A stretch of 13,416 nucleotides of DNA, from positions 22,393-35,808 of the forward strand of contig DFMR01000184.1 in NCBI GenBank assembly GCA_002376325.1, read 5' to 3'. The notes below the pieces were generated by a model. It made no database searches and was not told where the DNA came from. It saw only the letters and a program-made list of their open reading frames with translations. The stretch comes from Proteobacteria bacterium UBA3588. Its GTDB lineage: Bacteria; Pseudomonadota; Gammaproteobacteria; Thiohalomonadales; Thiohalomonadaceae. The position numbers and the translations under genes are program-made. How positions within the stretch are numbered: position 1 is the stretch's first letter; every line of letters begins with the position of its first letter. This document shows positions 1-8,582 of the stretch, piece after piece.

Positions 1-1311
1 CGCGCCGGGCCGTTCCGGGAATTCGAAACGCAGCAGCCGTTCGTCAGGCAGTACGGCGGCATGCCCTCCCACCATATAGCGCACGTGCAACTTGGCCATT
101 TCGTTATCGGTCATATCCACCAGCGGATAGCCGTGGCTGCCGAGCAACGCCACCAACTCCTCCTTGTCGCGCGCCCCGTCGCGCATCTCCACGCCGACGA
201 AGATATGGGCATCATCGGCGTCGGAATAGCGGTAATTGAATTCGGTGATGGAACGCTGCCCCAGCAGTTCGCAGAAGCCGCGGAAGCTGCCCGGCCGCTC
301 GGGAATGGTGACTGCGAACAGCGCTTCACGCTGCTCGCCCAGATCCGCGCGTTCCGCCACATGGCGCAGACGGTCGAAATTCATGTTGGCGCCGGAATTG
401 ATCGCCACCAGCGCCTGGTCGCGTACCTGCTCCCGTTGCACGTAGCGTTTCATACCCGCCACCGCCAGCGCCCCGGCCGGCTCCACGATGGCGCGGGTAT
501 CCTCGAAGATGTCCTTAATCGCCGCACACGCTTCATCGGTCGATACCAGGATTACGTCGTCGACGCATGCGCGCGCCACGCGGAACGGCTCCGCGCCCAC
601 TTGCCGTACCGCCACGCCGTCGACGAATATCCCCACCTGATCCAGTATCACCCGCTCATCGGCCTTGAGCGCGGCGTAGAGACAGGCGGCGTCGTCGGGT
701 TCTACGCCGATCACCTTCACTTCGGGACGCAGATACTTGATATAGGCAGCGATACCGGCGATGAGGCCTCCGCCGCCGACCGGAACGAACACCGCATGCA
801 GATCGTCGGCCGAGTACTGGCGCAGGATCTCCATCGCGACCGTCCCCTGCCCGGCAATCACATCTTCGTCGTCGTAGGGATGAATGAAAGTCCGTCCCTG
901 CTCTTCCGCCAGTTGACGCGCGTGGGTATAGGCCTCGTCGAAGGCGTTGCCGTACAACGCGATTTGGGCGCCCCGGCGGCGCACCGCCTGCACCTTGATC
1001 TCCGGCGTGGTCTTGGGCATGACGATGAGGGCATCCAACCCCAGGCGTTGCGCCGCCAGGGCCACTCCCTGAGCATGGTTACCGGCTGAGGCGGCGATGA
1101 CCCCGCGAGCCCGCGCCTCCGCCGACAGCAGATCGATCTTGTTATACGCGCCACGTAGCTTGAAGGAAAAGACCGGCTGCAGATCCTCACGTTTGAGCAA
1201 CACCTTGTTGCCGAGTCGGCGCGACAGGCTGGGCGCCGCGTCGAGCGGCGTTTCGCGCGCCACGTCGTAGACGCGGGCGCGGAGAATCTTTTTGGCGTAG
1301 CGTTCGAGCAT
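1..1311 (-). CDS. ilvA: Threonine deaminase (L-threonine ammonia-lyase), biosynthetic, 3' end cut by window edge
   Basis: PLP enzyme converting L-threonine to 2-oxobutanoate and ammonia, the first committed step of isoleucine synthesis in the cytoplasm. I translated the minus strand by hand: 437 residues run open from ATG at 1311 to base 1. Visible are the PLP-lysine motif SFKLRGAYN (Lys51), the SAGNHAQG loop (75-82), the glycine-rich phosphate-binding GGGGL (179-183), a first ACT domain (about 330-402) and the first residues of a second (LRFEFPERPG, from about 427). The family's long form is about 500-515 residues, so roughly 70 are missing on the left. The two ACT domains are where isoleucine inhibits and valine activates in the E. 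coli enzyme. The frame stays open upstream of the ATG, but residues 1-23 align with the family N-terminus, so this start is preferred although its ribosome site is weak. It diverges from rpiA across 99 bp, the same neighbour pair as ilvA1/rpiA in Pseudomonas aeruginosa. Confidence 0.97.
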   Translation of the reverse strand, partial: MLERYAKKILRARVYDVARETPLDAAPSLSRRLGNKVLLKREDLQPVFSFKLRGAYNKIDLLSAEARARGVIAASAGNHAQGVALAAQRLGLDALIVMPKTTPEIKVQAVRRRGAQIALYGNAFDEAYTHARQLAEEQGRTFIHPYDDEDVIAGQGTVAMEILRQYSADDLHAVFVPVGGGGLIAGIAAYIKYLRPEVKVIGVEPDDAACLYAALKADERVILDQVGIFVDGVAVRQVGAEPFRVARACVDDVILVSTDEACAAIKDIFEDTRAIVEPAGALAVAGMKRYVQREQVRDQALVAINSGANMNFDRLRHVAERADLGEQREALFAVTIPERPGSFRGFCELLGQRSITEFNYRYSDADDAHIFVGVEMRDGARDKEELVALLGSHGYPLVDMTDNEMAKLHVRYMVGGHAAVLPDERLLRFEFPERPGA

Positions 1312-1361
1312 CGGCTTACGATACCAGCAATCGACCCGGGGTGTCAGTGACCGCGATGACG

Positions 1362-1367
1362 TATAAT
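1362..1367 (+). promoter_or_regulatory. Candidate -10 box for rpiA, followed by overlapping palindromes
   Basis: A perfect TATAAT lies 44 bp before the rpiA start. The -35 position 17 bp upstream reads GGGTGT, a poor match, so an activator or another sigma contact may be needed. Three overlapping palindromes follow at once: ATCGGCCGAT (1366-1375), CGATATCG (1372-1379) and TATCGATA (1375-1382). They sit over the expected transcription start, an operator-like position. The region also lies upstream of ilvA on the other strand, so either promoter could be affected. Confidence 0.45.
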
Positions 1368-1410
1368 CGGCCGATATCGATAAAAACACCCGTCTATTGG
1401 GAGGCACCTG

Positions 1411-2067
1411 ATGAATCAAGACGAAATGAAGCAAGCGGTCGCCAAAGCCGCCCTGGAACACGTGGTGCCGGACACCATCATCGGCATCGGCACCGGTTCC
1501 ACCGCCAACTACTTCATCGATTTCCTGGCGCAGATGAAGGGCAGGATCGCCGGCACGGTGGCCAGTTCGGTGGCCAGCGCCGAGCGTCTGAAGAAACACG
1601 GCATCGAAGTATTCGACCTCAACGACGTCGACGAAATCTCCGTCTACGTGGACGGCGCCGATGAAACCAACCGCCGCATGCACCTGATCAAAGGCGGCGG
1701 CGGCGCCCTGACGCGGGAAAAGATCGTGGCCGCCGCAAGCAAGAAGTTTGTCTGCATTGTCGATCAGACCAAAGTGGTCGACGTACTCGGCAAGTTCCCG
1801 CTGCCGGTAGAGGTCATCCCGATGGCGCGCAGCTACGTCGCGCGCCAGCTGGTCGCGCTGGGCGGCACCCCGGTCTACCGCGACGGTTTCGTCACTGACA
1901 ACGGAAACGTCATCCTCGACGTACACGATCTTCAGATCATGGAGCCGGTCGAGCTGGAACAGCAGCTTAACAACATCGTCGGCGTTGTCACCAACGGCCT
2001 GTTCGCCATGCGCCCCGCCGACGTGGTGTTGGTCGGCACGCCTGATGGCGTCGACGTCCTGGGCTAG
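1411..2067 (+). CDS. rpiA: Ribose-5-phosphate isomerase A
   Basis: Interconverts ribose 5-phosphate and ribulose 5-phosphate in the cytoplasm, serving the pentose phosphate pathway and, if the organism is autotrophic, the Calvin cycle. The 218 residues match the usual length (219 in E. coli). Motifs seen: phosphate-binding GTGST (27-31), DGADE (81-85) and KGGGGALTREK (94-104). Asp81, Asp84, Lys94 and the catalytic base Glu103 fall at the same numbers as in the E. coli enzyme. The ATG at 1411 has GGGAGG about 6 bases upstream. An in-frame-looking start at 1341 belongs to another frame and is not used. It is divergent to ilvA and is followed after 100 bp by the motA-like gene with no clear terminator between, so read-through is possible. 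Confidence 0.98.
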   Translation: MNQDEMKQAVAKAALEHVVPDTIIGIGTGSTANYFIDFLAQMKGRIAGTVASSVASAERLKKHGIEVFDLNDVDEISVYVDGADETNRRMHLIKGGGGALTREKIVAAASKKFVCIVDQTKVVDVLGKFPLPVEVIPMARSYVARQLVALGGTPVYRDGFVTDNGNVILDVHDLQIMEPVELEQQLNNIVGVVTNGLFAMRPADVVLVGTPDGVDVLG

Positions 2068-2126
2068 AGCGGCCAACGCGACGCAAGGGTCCGCATACCG
2101 GGGCTCGGCCGTCGGCAGGGCGATTT

Positions 2127-2135
2127 TGCTACACT
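2127..2135 (+). promoter_or_regulatory. Candidate extended -10 promoter for the motA-like gene
   Basis: TGC followed by TACACT (2130-2135) forms an extended -10 element (TGn plus a 4/6 match to TATAAT) about 33 bp before the TTG start at 2168. No good -35 box is seen 17 bp upstream, which is tolerated by extended -10 promoters. Called by eye only. Confidence 0.35.
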
Positions 2136-2167
2136 GAGGCCGACAACGGCACCGAGGGGGAGTCCGC

Positions 2168-2974
2168 TTGGATATAGCGACGCTACTGGGGCTCGTCGGC
2201 GGAATCGCCATCATCGTCAGCGCGATCATGAGCGATTCGGCCCCCATGGCCTTCGTCAATCTTCCCGCCGTCATGATTGTGGCCGGCGGCACGCTCGCCG
2301 TCACCCTGATCAAGTTCCCGCTGATTCACTGTTTCGGCGCGTTTCGCGTTGCCGTCAAGGCCTTCCGTTATCGACTGGATTCGCCGATCGAACTGATTCG
2401 CCATGCCAACGAATTGGCCGCGATCGTGCGTAAAAACGGAGTACTCGCGCTGGACGGCGAACCGATAAAGAACGAGTTTCTTGCGAAAGGGGTGCAGCTC
2501 GCGATCGATGGTCTGCCGCCGGATTTCGTGCGCCGGGCATTGCGCGAAGACATGGAGCAGTCGCTGGAGCGACACGAAATCGGACAAAGGATTTTCCGCT
2601 CCATCGGCGTCTCGGCGCCGGCATTCGGCATCATCGGGACACTGATAGATGCCGTTCGGATGTTGCCCGACCTGCACGACGCCAAGACCATCGGAGCGGC
2701 CTTGGCCGCTGCCCTGCTCCCCATCCTGTACGGCGCGGTTATTGCCCATCTGATCGCGCTCCCCATTGCCGACAAGCTGGAGCTGCGCGGCCTGCAGGAG
2801 AAGCTCAACGGCTTGATCATGATCGACAGCATGCAGAGCATTCAGCAGGGGCAAAATCCGCGCGTCATGGACGAGGTGCTGGAGGCGTATATCCCGCACC
2901 ACGAGCGCGGGAAACTTTCCAGTCTGCTCAAGGCCGACAAGGCCCGCAGCGAACAATCGGAGCAACGCGGCTGA
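2168..2974 (+). CDS. MotA/PomA-family stator-like membrane protein, orphan
   Basis: MotA/PomA proteins form, with MotB/PomB, the ion-driven stator of the flagellar motor. The 268 residues align without gaps to the PomA type as I remember it: TM1 (4-21), TM2 (29-49), a cytoplasmic loop with RKNGVLALD (Arg88, Lys89 and Asp96 at the PomA Arg88/Lys89/Glu96 rotor-contact positions), TM3 (about 148-166) and TM4 (about 176-200). The prolines in SAPAFG (151) and ALPIAD (199) are kept. Odd points: TM3 reads GTLIDAVRML where the family has GTLxGLVxML, placing Asp161 and Arg164 in a pore-lining helix; PomA Thr185/Thr186 are Pro185/Ile186; and no motB follows. The TTG start is chosen because GAGGGGGAG lies upstream and the first residues MDIATLLGLVGG match the family start; the next ATG would remove TM1. 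It may be a divergent flagellar stator or have another channel role. Confidence 0.85.
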   Translation: MDIATLLGLVGGIAIIVSAIMSDSAPMAFVNLPAVMIVAGGTLAVTLIKFPLIHCFGAFRVAVKAFRYRLDSPIELIRHANELAAIVRKNGVLALDGEPIKNEFLAKGVQLAIDGLPPDFVRRALREDMEQSLERHEIGQRIFRSIGVSAPAFGIIGTLIDAVRMLPDLHDAKTIGAALAAALLPILYGAVIAHLIALPIADKLELRGLQEKLNGLIMIDSMQSIQQGQNPRVMDEVLEAYIPHHERGKLSSLLKADKARSEQSEQRG

Positions 2975-2988
2975 GCGCCGCGGCGGGC

Positions 2989-3120
2989 ATGGCGAGCCAA
3001 CGAACGGCGCCCGCAGCGGTGACGCACTGCGCGGCGCCGAACCGTGGCCACGCCGTCATCGGCGATATCCGGATCAATGACCAGGCCATCGGCAAAAAAA
3101 TGGCACGGGGGGCAGCATGA
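2989..3120 (+). CDS. Possible 43-residue small ORF bridging motA-like and pilZ genes
   Basis: The 142-bp gap between the motA-like and PilZ genes contains one open frame from ATG at 2989 to TGA at 3118-3120, and its stop overlaps the PilZ start as ATGA, the usual layout of translationally coupled genes. The product would be a basic 43-residue peptide with no membrane segment or known motif. Its ribosome site is weak (GGCGGG next to the ATG), and short open frames arise easily in GC-rich DNA. I do not recognise it; it may be chance. Confidence 0.2.
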   Translation: MASQRTAPAAVTHCAAPNRGHAVIGDIRINDQAIGKKMARGAA

Positions 3121-3713
3121 GCCAACACAACGGCGAACGTCGCGAATTCTTCCGCATTGACGATGACATCTATCTCGATTACCGGCCGTTGACCGAGGAG
3201 GACTATCGCGAGCGGCTCGCCATAGCGTTGCAGGAGCCGCAGCCGGAGGCCGACAATGTCGGCCTGCAACTGCAAGCGCTGACTGCGCAAGCCGGCACGG
3301 TACTGGCGCAGATCCGCAAACGCGATTCGGAGATCGGGCAATACCTGGCGCTTATCGACCGCAAAATCGAACTCCTCGGCCGCGCCCTCATCGGTAGCCA
3401 AATCGGCGCCCAAATCGACGGCGTACTGAACCCGAACGCCCACGTCAACCTGTCGGGCGGCGGCCTCGCCTTCCATGCGCCGACCGGCCTCCAGCCGGAC
3501 GTCAAGTTGGAGCTAAAGTTGCTGCTGTTCCCGGCACACATCTTCATCCACTGCATCGGCCGCGTCGTCTACTGTCGGCACGACGGTCCCGACAGCGCCA
3601 AACCCTATCGCCTCGGCGTGGAATTTACCCGCATCTCGGAGATCGCCCGCGACGCCCTGGTGCGCCACACGCTGGAGCTGCAATCGGCCCAACTGCGCCG
3701 CTCGAAGACATAA
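3117..3713 (+). CDS. PilZ-domain protein with helical insertion, probable c-di-GMP receptor
   Basis: PilZ domains bind cyclic di-GMP through RxxxR and (D/N)xSxxG motifs and pass the signal to partner proteins, often motors or secretion systems. Both motifs are present in this 198-residue soluble protein: Arg9-Arg13 in RREFFR and Asn111-Ser113-Gly116 in NLSGGG. In ordinary PilZ domains they lie some 20-35 residues apart; here about 97 residues separate them. The insert (about 24-105) is rich in Leu, Gln, Glu and Ala, looks helical with heptad-like spacing, and may form a coiled coil, recalling the tetrameric PilZ class of Xanthomonas. The beta-barrel part follows (115-172). The start has GGGGGG six to seven bases upstream. 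Its place behind a MotA-like gene suggests a role in controlling that protein, as YcgR does for flagellar stators; this is inference. Confidence 0.85.
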   Translation: MSQHNGERREFFRIDDDIYLDYRPLTEEDYRERLAIALQEPQPEADNVGLQLQALTAQAGTVLAQIRKRDSEIGQYLALIDRKIELLGRALIGSQIGAQIDGVLNPNAHVNLSGGGLAFHAPTGLQPDVKLELKLLLFPAHIFIHCIGRVVYCRHDGPDSAKPYRLGVEFTRISEIARDALVRHTLELQSAQLRRSKT

Positions 3714-3831
3714 AGAATAGGGATACGCGGGACGAGGGGCTACGAGAGACGAAGGCGTGTGCGGGCCGCCCCCGCGACCGATAACGCGGCACGCGCGGCG
3801 GATGCCATCCGCGCCCGCCGCACCGGTCTTC

Positions 3832-4380
3832 TTAAAAGTGGGGTTTGACCGGCGCCTCCTTGTACAGCGCCATGCTGGCCAGGATCTCGGCCCTGGCTTC
3901 CTCGGCTCCGGCCCAGCCCTGCACCCGCACCCACTTGCCTTCATCCAGGTCTTTGTAGTGCTCGAAGAAATGGGCCACCTGATCCAGCAGCGCCGGCGAC
4001 ACGTCGTCGATTTCCTTCACGTTGCGATAGATGCGGCACAACTTGTCGATGGGGACCGCCAGCACCTTGGCGTCGTCGCCGGACTCGTCGGTCATCTTCA
4101 ACACGCCGACCGGGCGGCAGCGGATCACCGAGCCGGGGATCAGCGGCACCGGCGTTACCACCAGCACGTCCACCGGGTCGCCGTCCTTGGATAGGGTATG
4201 CGGTACGTAGCCGTAATTGCAGGGATAGTGCATCGCGGTGTTCATGAAGCGATCGACGAACATGGCGCCGGTCTCTTTGTCCACTTCATACTTTACCGGG
4301 TCGGAATGCGCGGGGATCTCAATGACGACATTGATGTCGTTGGGGACGTCCTTGCCGGAAGTGACACGGTCGAGGTTCAT
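3832..4380 (-). CDS. ppa: Soluble inorganic pyrophosphatase, family I
   Basis: Hydrolyses cytoplasmic pyrophosphate to two phosphates with Mg2+, pulling biosynthetic reactions forward. The 182 residues fit the prokaryotic family I (176 in E. coli). Visible are VVIEIP (18-23) with the Lys30/Glu32 active-site region, Arg44, the Tyr residues in YPCNYGYVP (52-60), the signature DGDPVD (66-71) and GDDAK with Asp103 and Lys105, matching E. coli Asp102/Lys104. The frame also opens at a GTG at 4386, but the site GAGAGG lies about nine bases before the ATG at 4380 and only two before that GTG, so the ATG is chosen. It follows hppA on the same strand but is separated from it by a strong terminator and has its own promoter, so it is probably expressed independently of the PPi-conserving genes. 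Confidence 0.96.
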   Translation of the reverse strand: MNLDRVTSGKDVPNDINVVIEIPAHSDPVKYEVDKETGAMFVDRFMNTAMHYPCNYGYVPHTLSKDGDPVDVLVVTPVPLIPGSVIRCRPVGVLKMTDESGDDAKVLAVPIDKLCRIYRNVKEIDDVSPALLDQVAHFFEHYKDLDEGKWVRVQGWAGAEEARAEILASMALYKEAPVKPHF

Positions 4381-4419
4381 GGGCACAGCCTCTCAGGTAG
4401 ATGCGAAGGAAAGCAGGCG

Positions 4420-4448
4420 ATTATATACCGGCCTTATGCATGGATAAA
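4420..4448 (-). promoter_or_regulatory. Candidate sigma70 promoter of ppa
   Basis: On the minus strand a perfect TATAAT (4425-4420) lies 17 bp downstream of TTTATC (4448-4443), a weak -35 match. The predicted start near 4413 gives a leader of about 33 nt before the ppa ATG. Position, spacing and the terminator just upstream support it. Confidence 0.5.
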
Positions 4449-4527
4449 GCCAACCTGCATATTGAACAGCAGGCACAACGTCGCTTCCGGCCCTCCATGG
4501 CCTCCCGCCGGAACTCCGTTCGCGGAC

Positions 4528-4558
4528 AAAAAAAGGCCGGCGCCTAAGCGCCGGCCTT
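4528..4558 (-). terminator. Rho-independent terminator of hppA
   Basis: Stem of 11 bp (4533-4543 with 4548-4558, GC-rich AAGGCCGGCGC) around the loop CTAA. On the minus strand it is followed by a run of seven T (4534-4528). It begins 43 bp after the hppA stop codon and ends the hppA transcript before the ppa promoter. Confidence 0.92.
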
Positions 4559-4600
4559 GTTGACACCGTGGACCCGGCGGACCGGGTCACGATAGGGGAC

Positions 4601-6631
<2,031 letters not shown>

Positions 6632-6665
6632 TACCGGTTCCTCCCGTTATAGCCAGTTTGTAATT

Positions 6666-6695
6666 CTTATCCCGCTCAATACTGACGGAAATCAA
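6666..6695 (-). promoter_or_regulatory. Candidate promoter of hppA
   Basis: On the minus strand TTGATT (6695-6690) and GATAAG (6671-6666) are separated by 18 bp, each matching four of six consensus bases. It lies just after the pfp terminator and about 35 bp before the hppA ATG. A TATAAC nearer the gene would put the start inside the ribosome site and is less likely. Confidence 0.3.
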
Positions 6696-6703
6696 ACTCC
6701 CGG

Positions 6704-6738
6704 AAAAACGAAAAGGGGAGCACCGCTCCCCTTTTCGT
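6704..6738 (-). terminator. Rho-independent terminator of pfp
   Basis: Perfect 14-bp stem (6708-6721 with 6725-6738; core AAAAGGGGAGC) closed by a three-base loop. The minus strand continues as a run of T (6708-6704). It begins 6 bp after the pfp stop codon and should greatly reduce read-through into hppA. Confidence 0.9.
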
Positions 6739-6743
6739 CACCT

Positions 6744-8015
6744 TTACTTCTTCAACTCGAAGACTGTCTTAAGTTTCTTCGGCACCGCGGTGTTCTTCAG
6801 TTGAACATACTGCGGCAGGCCGTTCTTGTACGGTGGGTAGTCCTCGCCCTTGATTAGCGGCAACAGATACTCGCGGCACTTTTCAGTGATACCGAAGCCG
6901 TCTTTGGTGATGAAGTTCTTCGGCATCATCTTCTCGACGTTCGCCACCTTGGACAGCGGCGCCATCCCCACCTTCCACTTATACGGCTTGCTGGAGACGC
7001 GGTCGACGGTCGGCATCACCGAGTTGTGACCCTTGAGGGCAAACTCGACCGCTGCCTTGCCCATGGCGTAGGCTTGGTCCACGTCGCTCTTGGAGGCGAT
7101 ATGGCGGGCGGCCCGCTGCAGGTAGTCCGCAACGCCCCAGTGGAACTTATGGCCCAAGGCGTCCTTGATCATGTTGGCGACCACCGGTGCGGCGCCGCCC
7201 AGCTGGGCGTGGCCGAAGGCATCGCGCGTCCCCTGCTCGGCCAGGAACTTGCCGTCGGGCCAGTGACAGCCCTCGGAGACCACCACGGTGCAATAGCCGA
7301 ACTTCTTGACCATGCCGTCGACCTTGGCCAGGAACTTCTCCTGGTCGAACTCCACCTCGGGGAACAGCACCAGGATCGGCAGTTCCTGATCCTTGGTCGA
7401 GGCCAGTGCGCCGGCCGCGGCGATCCAGCCGGCGTGGCGTCCCATCACCTCCAGCACGAACACCTTGGTCGAGGTGGCGCACATGGAGCGCACATCATAG
7501 GTGGCCTCCATCGTCGACACGGCGATGTACTTGGCCACCGAGCCGAAGCCGGGGCAGTTGTCGGTGATGGGCAGGTCGTTGTCCACGGTCTTGGGCACAT
7601 GGATCGCCTGGACGGGATAGCCCAGGGACTCGGACAGCTGCGACACCTTGTAGCAGGTGTCGGCCGAATCGCCGCCGCCGTTATAGAAGAAGTAGCCGAT
7701 ATCATGGGCCTTGAAGACCTCGATCAGGCGCTCGTACTCGGCCTTGTTGGCCTCCAGACTCTTGAGCTTGAAGCGGCAGGAGCCGAAGGCACCGGACGGG
7801 GTATGGCGCAGGGCGGCGATCGCCTTGGCCGACTCCTTGCTGGTGTCGATCAGCTCCTCGGTGAGGGCGCCGATGATGCCGTTGCGGCCGGCGTAGACCT
7901 TACCGATCTTGTCCTTGTGCTTGCGGGCGGTCTCGATGACGCCGCAGGCGCTGGCATTGATGACGGCGGTGACACCGCCGGACTGGGCGTAAAAGGCATT
8001 CTTTTTCTTTGCCAT
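6744..8015 (-). CDS. pfp: Pyrophosphate-dependent 6-phosphofructokinase
   Basis: Catalyses the reversible PPi-driven phosphorylation of fructose 6-phosphate to fructose 1,6-bisphosphate in the cytoplasm, serving glycolysis and gluconeogenesis; in some autotrophs the reverse reaction on sugar bisphosphates is thought to serve the Calvin cycle. The 423 residues carry the PFK fold motifs SGGVTAVIN (12-20), NGGGDS (112-117), PKTVDND (141-147, catalytic Asp145 region) and MGRHAGW (191-197). Two marks show PPi rather than ATP use: Asp116 where ATP enzymes have Gly (E. coli Gly104), and Lys142 in PKTVDND in place of PGTIDND. The Asp normally before it (GGDD) is Gly here. Start: ATG with AGGGAG about 11 bases upstream, a slightly long spacing. 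An unrecognised gene ends 28 bp upstream and is probably cotranscribed; hppA lies downstream past a terminator. Confidence 0.95.
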   Translation of the reverse strand: MAKKKNAFYAQSGGVTAVINASACGVIETARKHKDKIGKVYAGRNGIIGALTEELIDTSKESAKAIAALRHTPSGAFGSCRFKLKSLEANKAEYERLIEVFKAHDIGYFFYNGGGDSADTCYKVSQLSESLGYPVQAIHVPKTVDNDLPITDNCPGFGSVAKYIAVSTMEATYDVRSMCATSTKVFVLEVMGRHAGWIAAAGALASTKDQELPILVLFPEVEFDQEKFLAKVDGMVKKFGYCTVVVSEGCHWPDGKFLAEQGTRDAFGHAQLGGAAPVVANMIKDALGHKFHWGVADYLQRAARHIASKSDVDQAYAMGKAAVEFALKGHNSVMPTVDRVSSKPYKWKVGMAPLSKVANVEKMMPKNFITKDGFGITEKCREYLLPLIKGEDYPPYKNGLPQYVQLKNTAVPKKLKTVFELKK

Positions 8016-8043
8016 AGTACTGGTTGCTCCCTATTCGTATAAA

Positions 8044-8451
8044 TTATTGCCGGTCTTGTTGCGCCGCTTGTTTGGCTTCATGGTCAGCCTGCACCTGCAG
8101 CAGGGTGACCGTACATTCTGCCAGATTATCGAACTCGTCGATGCCGGTCCCGTATTGCTGGTGCACACGGTAGAAGAACTGAGCCCGATAGCGCCGCTCC
8201 CCCACCTTGAAGATGACGAAGTTTACACCGTGTTCCTTCCAAAAGAGTGCCGGGCACGGGGTCAATTCACTGGAATGGGGGTCGAGACGCAGCTCCGCCT
8301 CGGCCAAATCGGGTTCGACATCGTGGCCGTAACGCTGCTTCAGCGTATCGCACAGGGACCACAATTCGGAATCTGAAAAATCGGGGATGGAATTCATCGA
8401 TCGAAGAGCCGGTTGCAGGCCAATTTTTGTATCTATTTCACTCGGATACAT
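8044..8451 (-). CDS. Conserved-looking protein of unknown function, upstream of pfp
   Basis: I do not recognise this family. The 135-residue product is soluble and acidic in its first two thirds, with no signal peptide or membrane segment. A Ser/Asp/Glu-rich N-terminal helix (about 24-45, DFSDSELWSLCDTLKQRYG) is followed by a beta-rich middle containing ALFWKEHGVNFVIFKVGERRYRAQF (about 68-93) with many aromatic residues, then a Gln-rich helical tail. Its stop lies 28 bp before pfp on the same strand with no terminator between, so the two are likely one transcript. Codon use resembles its neighbours, unlike shadow frames. The start is unsure: ATG at 8451 or ATG at 8397 (117 residues, MNSIPDFSD), neither with a clear ribosome site. 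The context suggests, but does not show, a role connected with Pfp. Confidence 0.65.
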   Translation of the reverse strand: MYPSEIDTKIGLQPALRSMNSIPDFSDSELWSLCDTLKQRYGHDVEPDLAEAELRLDPHSSELTPCPALFWKEHGVNFVIFKVGERRYRAQFFYRVHQQYGTGIDEFDNLAECTVTLLQVQADHEAKQAAQQDRQ

Positions 8452-8493
8452 TGACTTGAGTACAAAACTGGGATTAGCTTAAACGCATGCCAA

Positions 8494-8522
8494 TTGTAAA
8501 GGTAATGCAATTTGTATATACG
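8494..8522 (+). promoter_or_regulatory. Candidate sigma70 promoter of adk
   Basis: TTGTAA (8494-8499) and TATACG (8517-8522) are separated by exactly 17 bp, each matching four of six consensus bases, in an AT-rich stretch that contrasts with the GC-rich genes around it. It lies about 60 bp before the adk ATG, in the divergent gap shared with the 8044-8451 gene. Confidence 0.4.
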
Positions 8523-8582
8523 CCTATGGAAAAAACTTAACAATCCATAAAATTGCCCTTGTCACATTGGAGAAAACAACGC

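Noticed and set aside
61..1089. 342-codon plus-strand open frame
   Set aside because: Antisense shadow of ilvA, whose frame translates to a complete PLP and ACT domain order.
3798..3812. 6-bp hairpin 20 bp downstream of ppa as a terminator
   Set aside because: Short stem with a 3-base loop and no T run on the minus strand; too weak to call.
7026..8042. 338-codon plus-strand open frame
   Set aside because: Antisense shadow of pfp, with repetitive Gly/His/Leu composition and no ribosome site.
8553..8582. Ten-codon upstream extension of adk from a TTG
   Set aside because: The adk ribosome site lies inside it and the family begins at MRIVLLGAPG.
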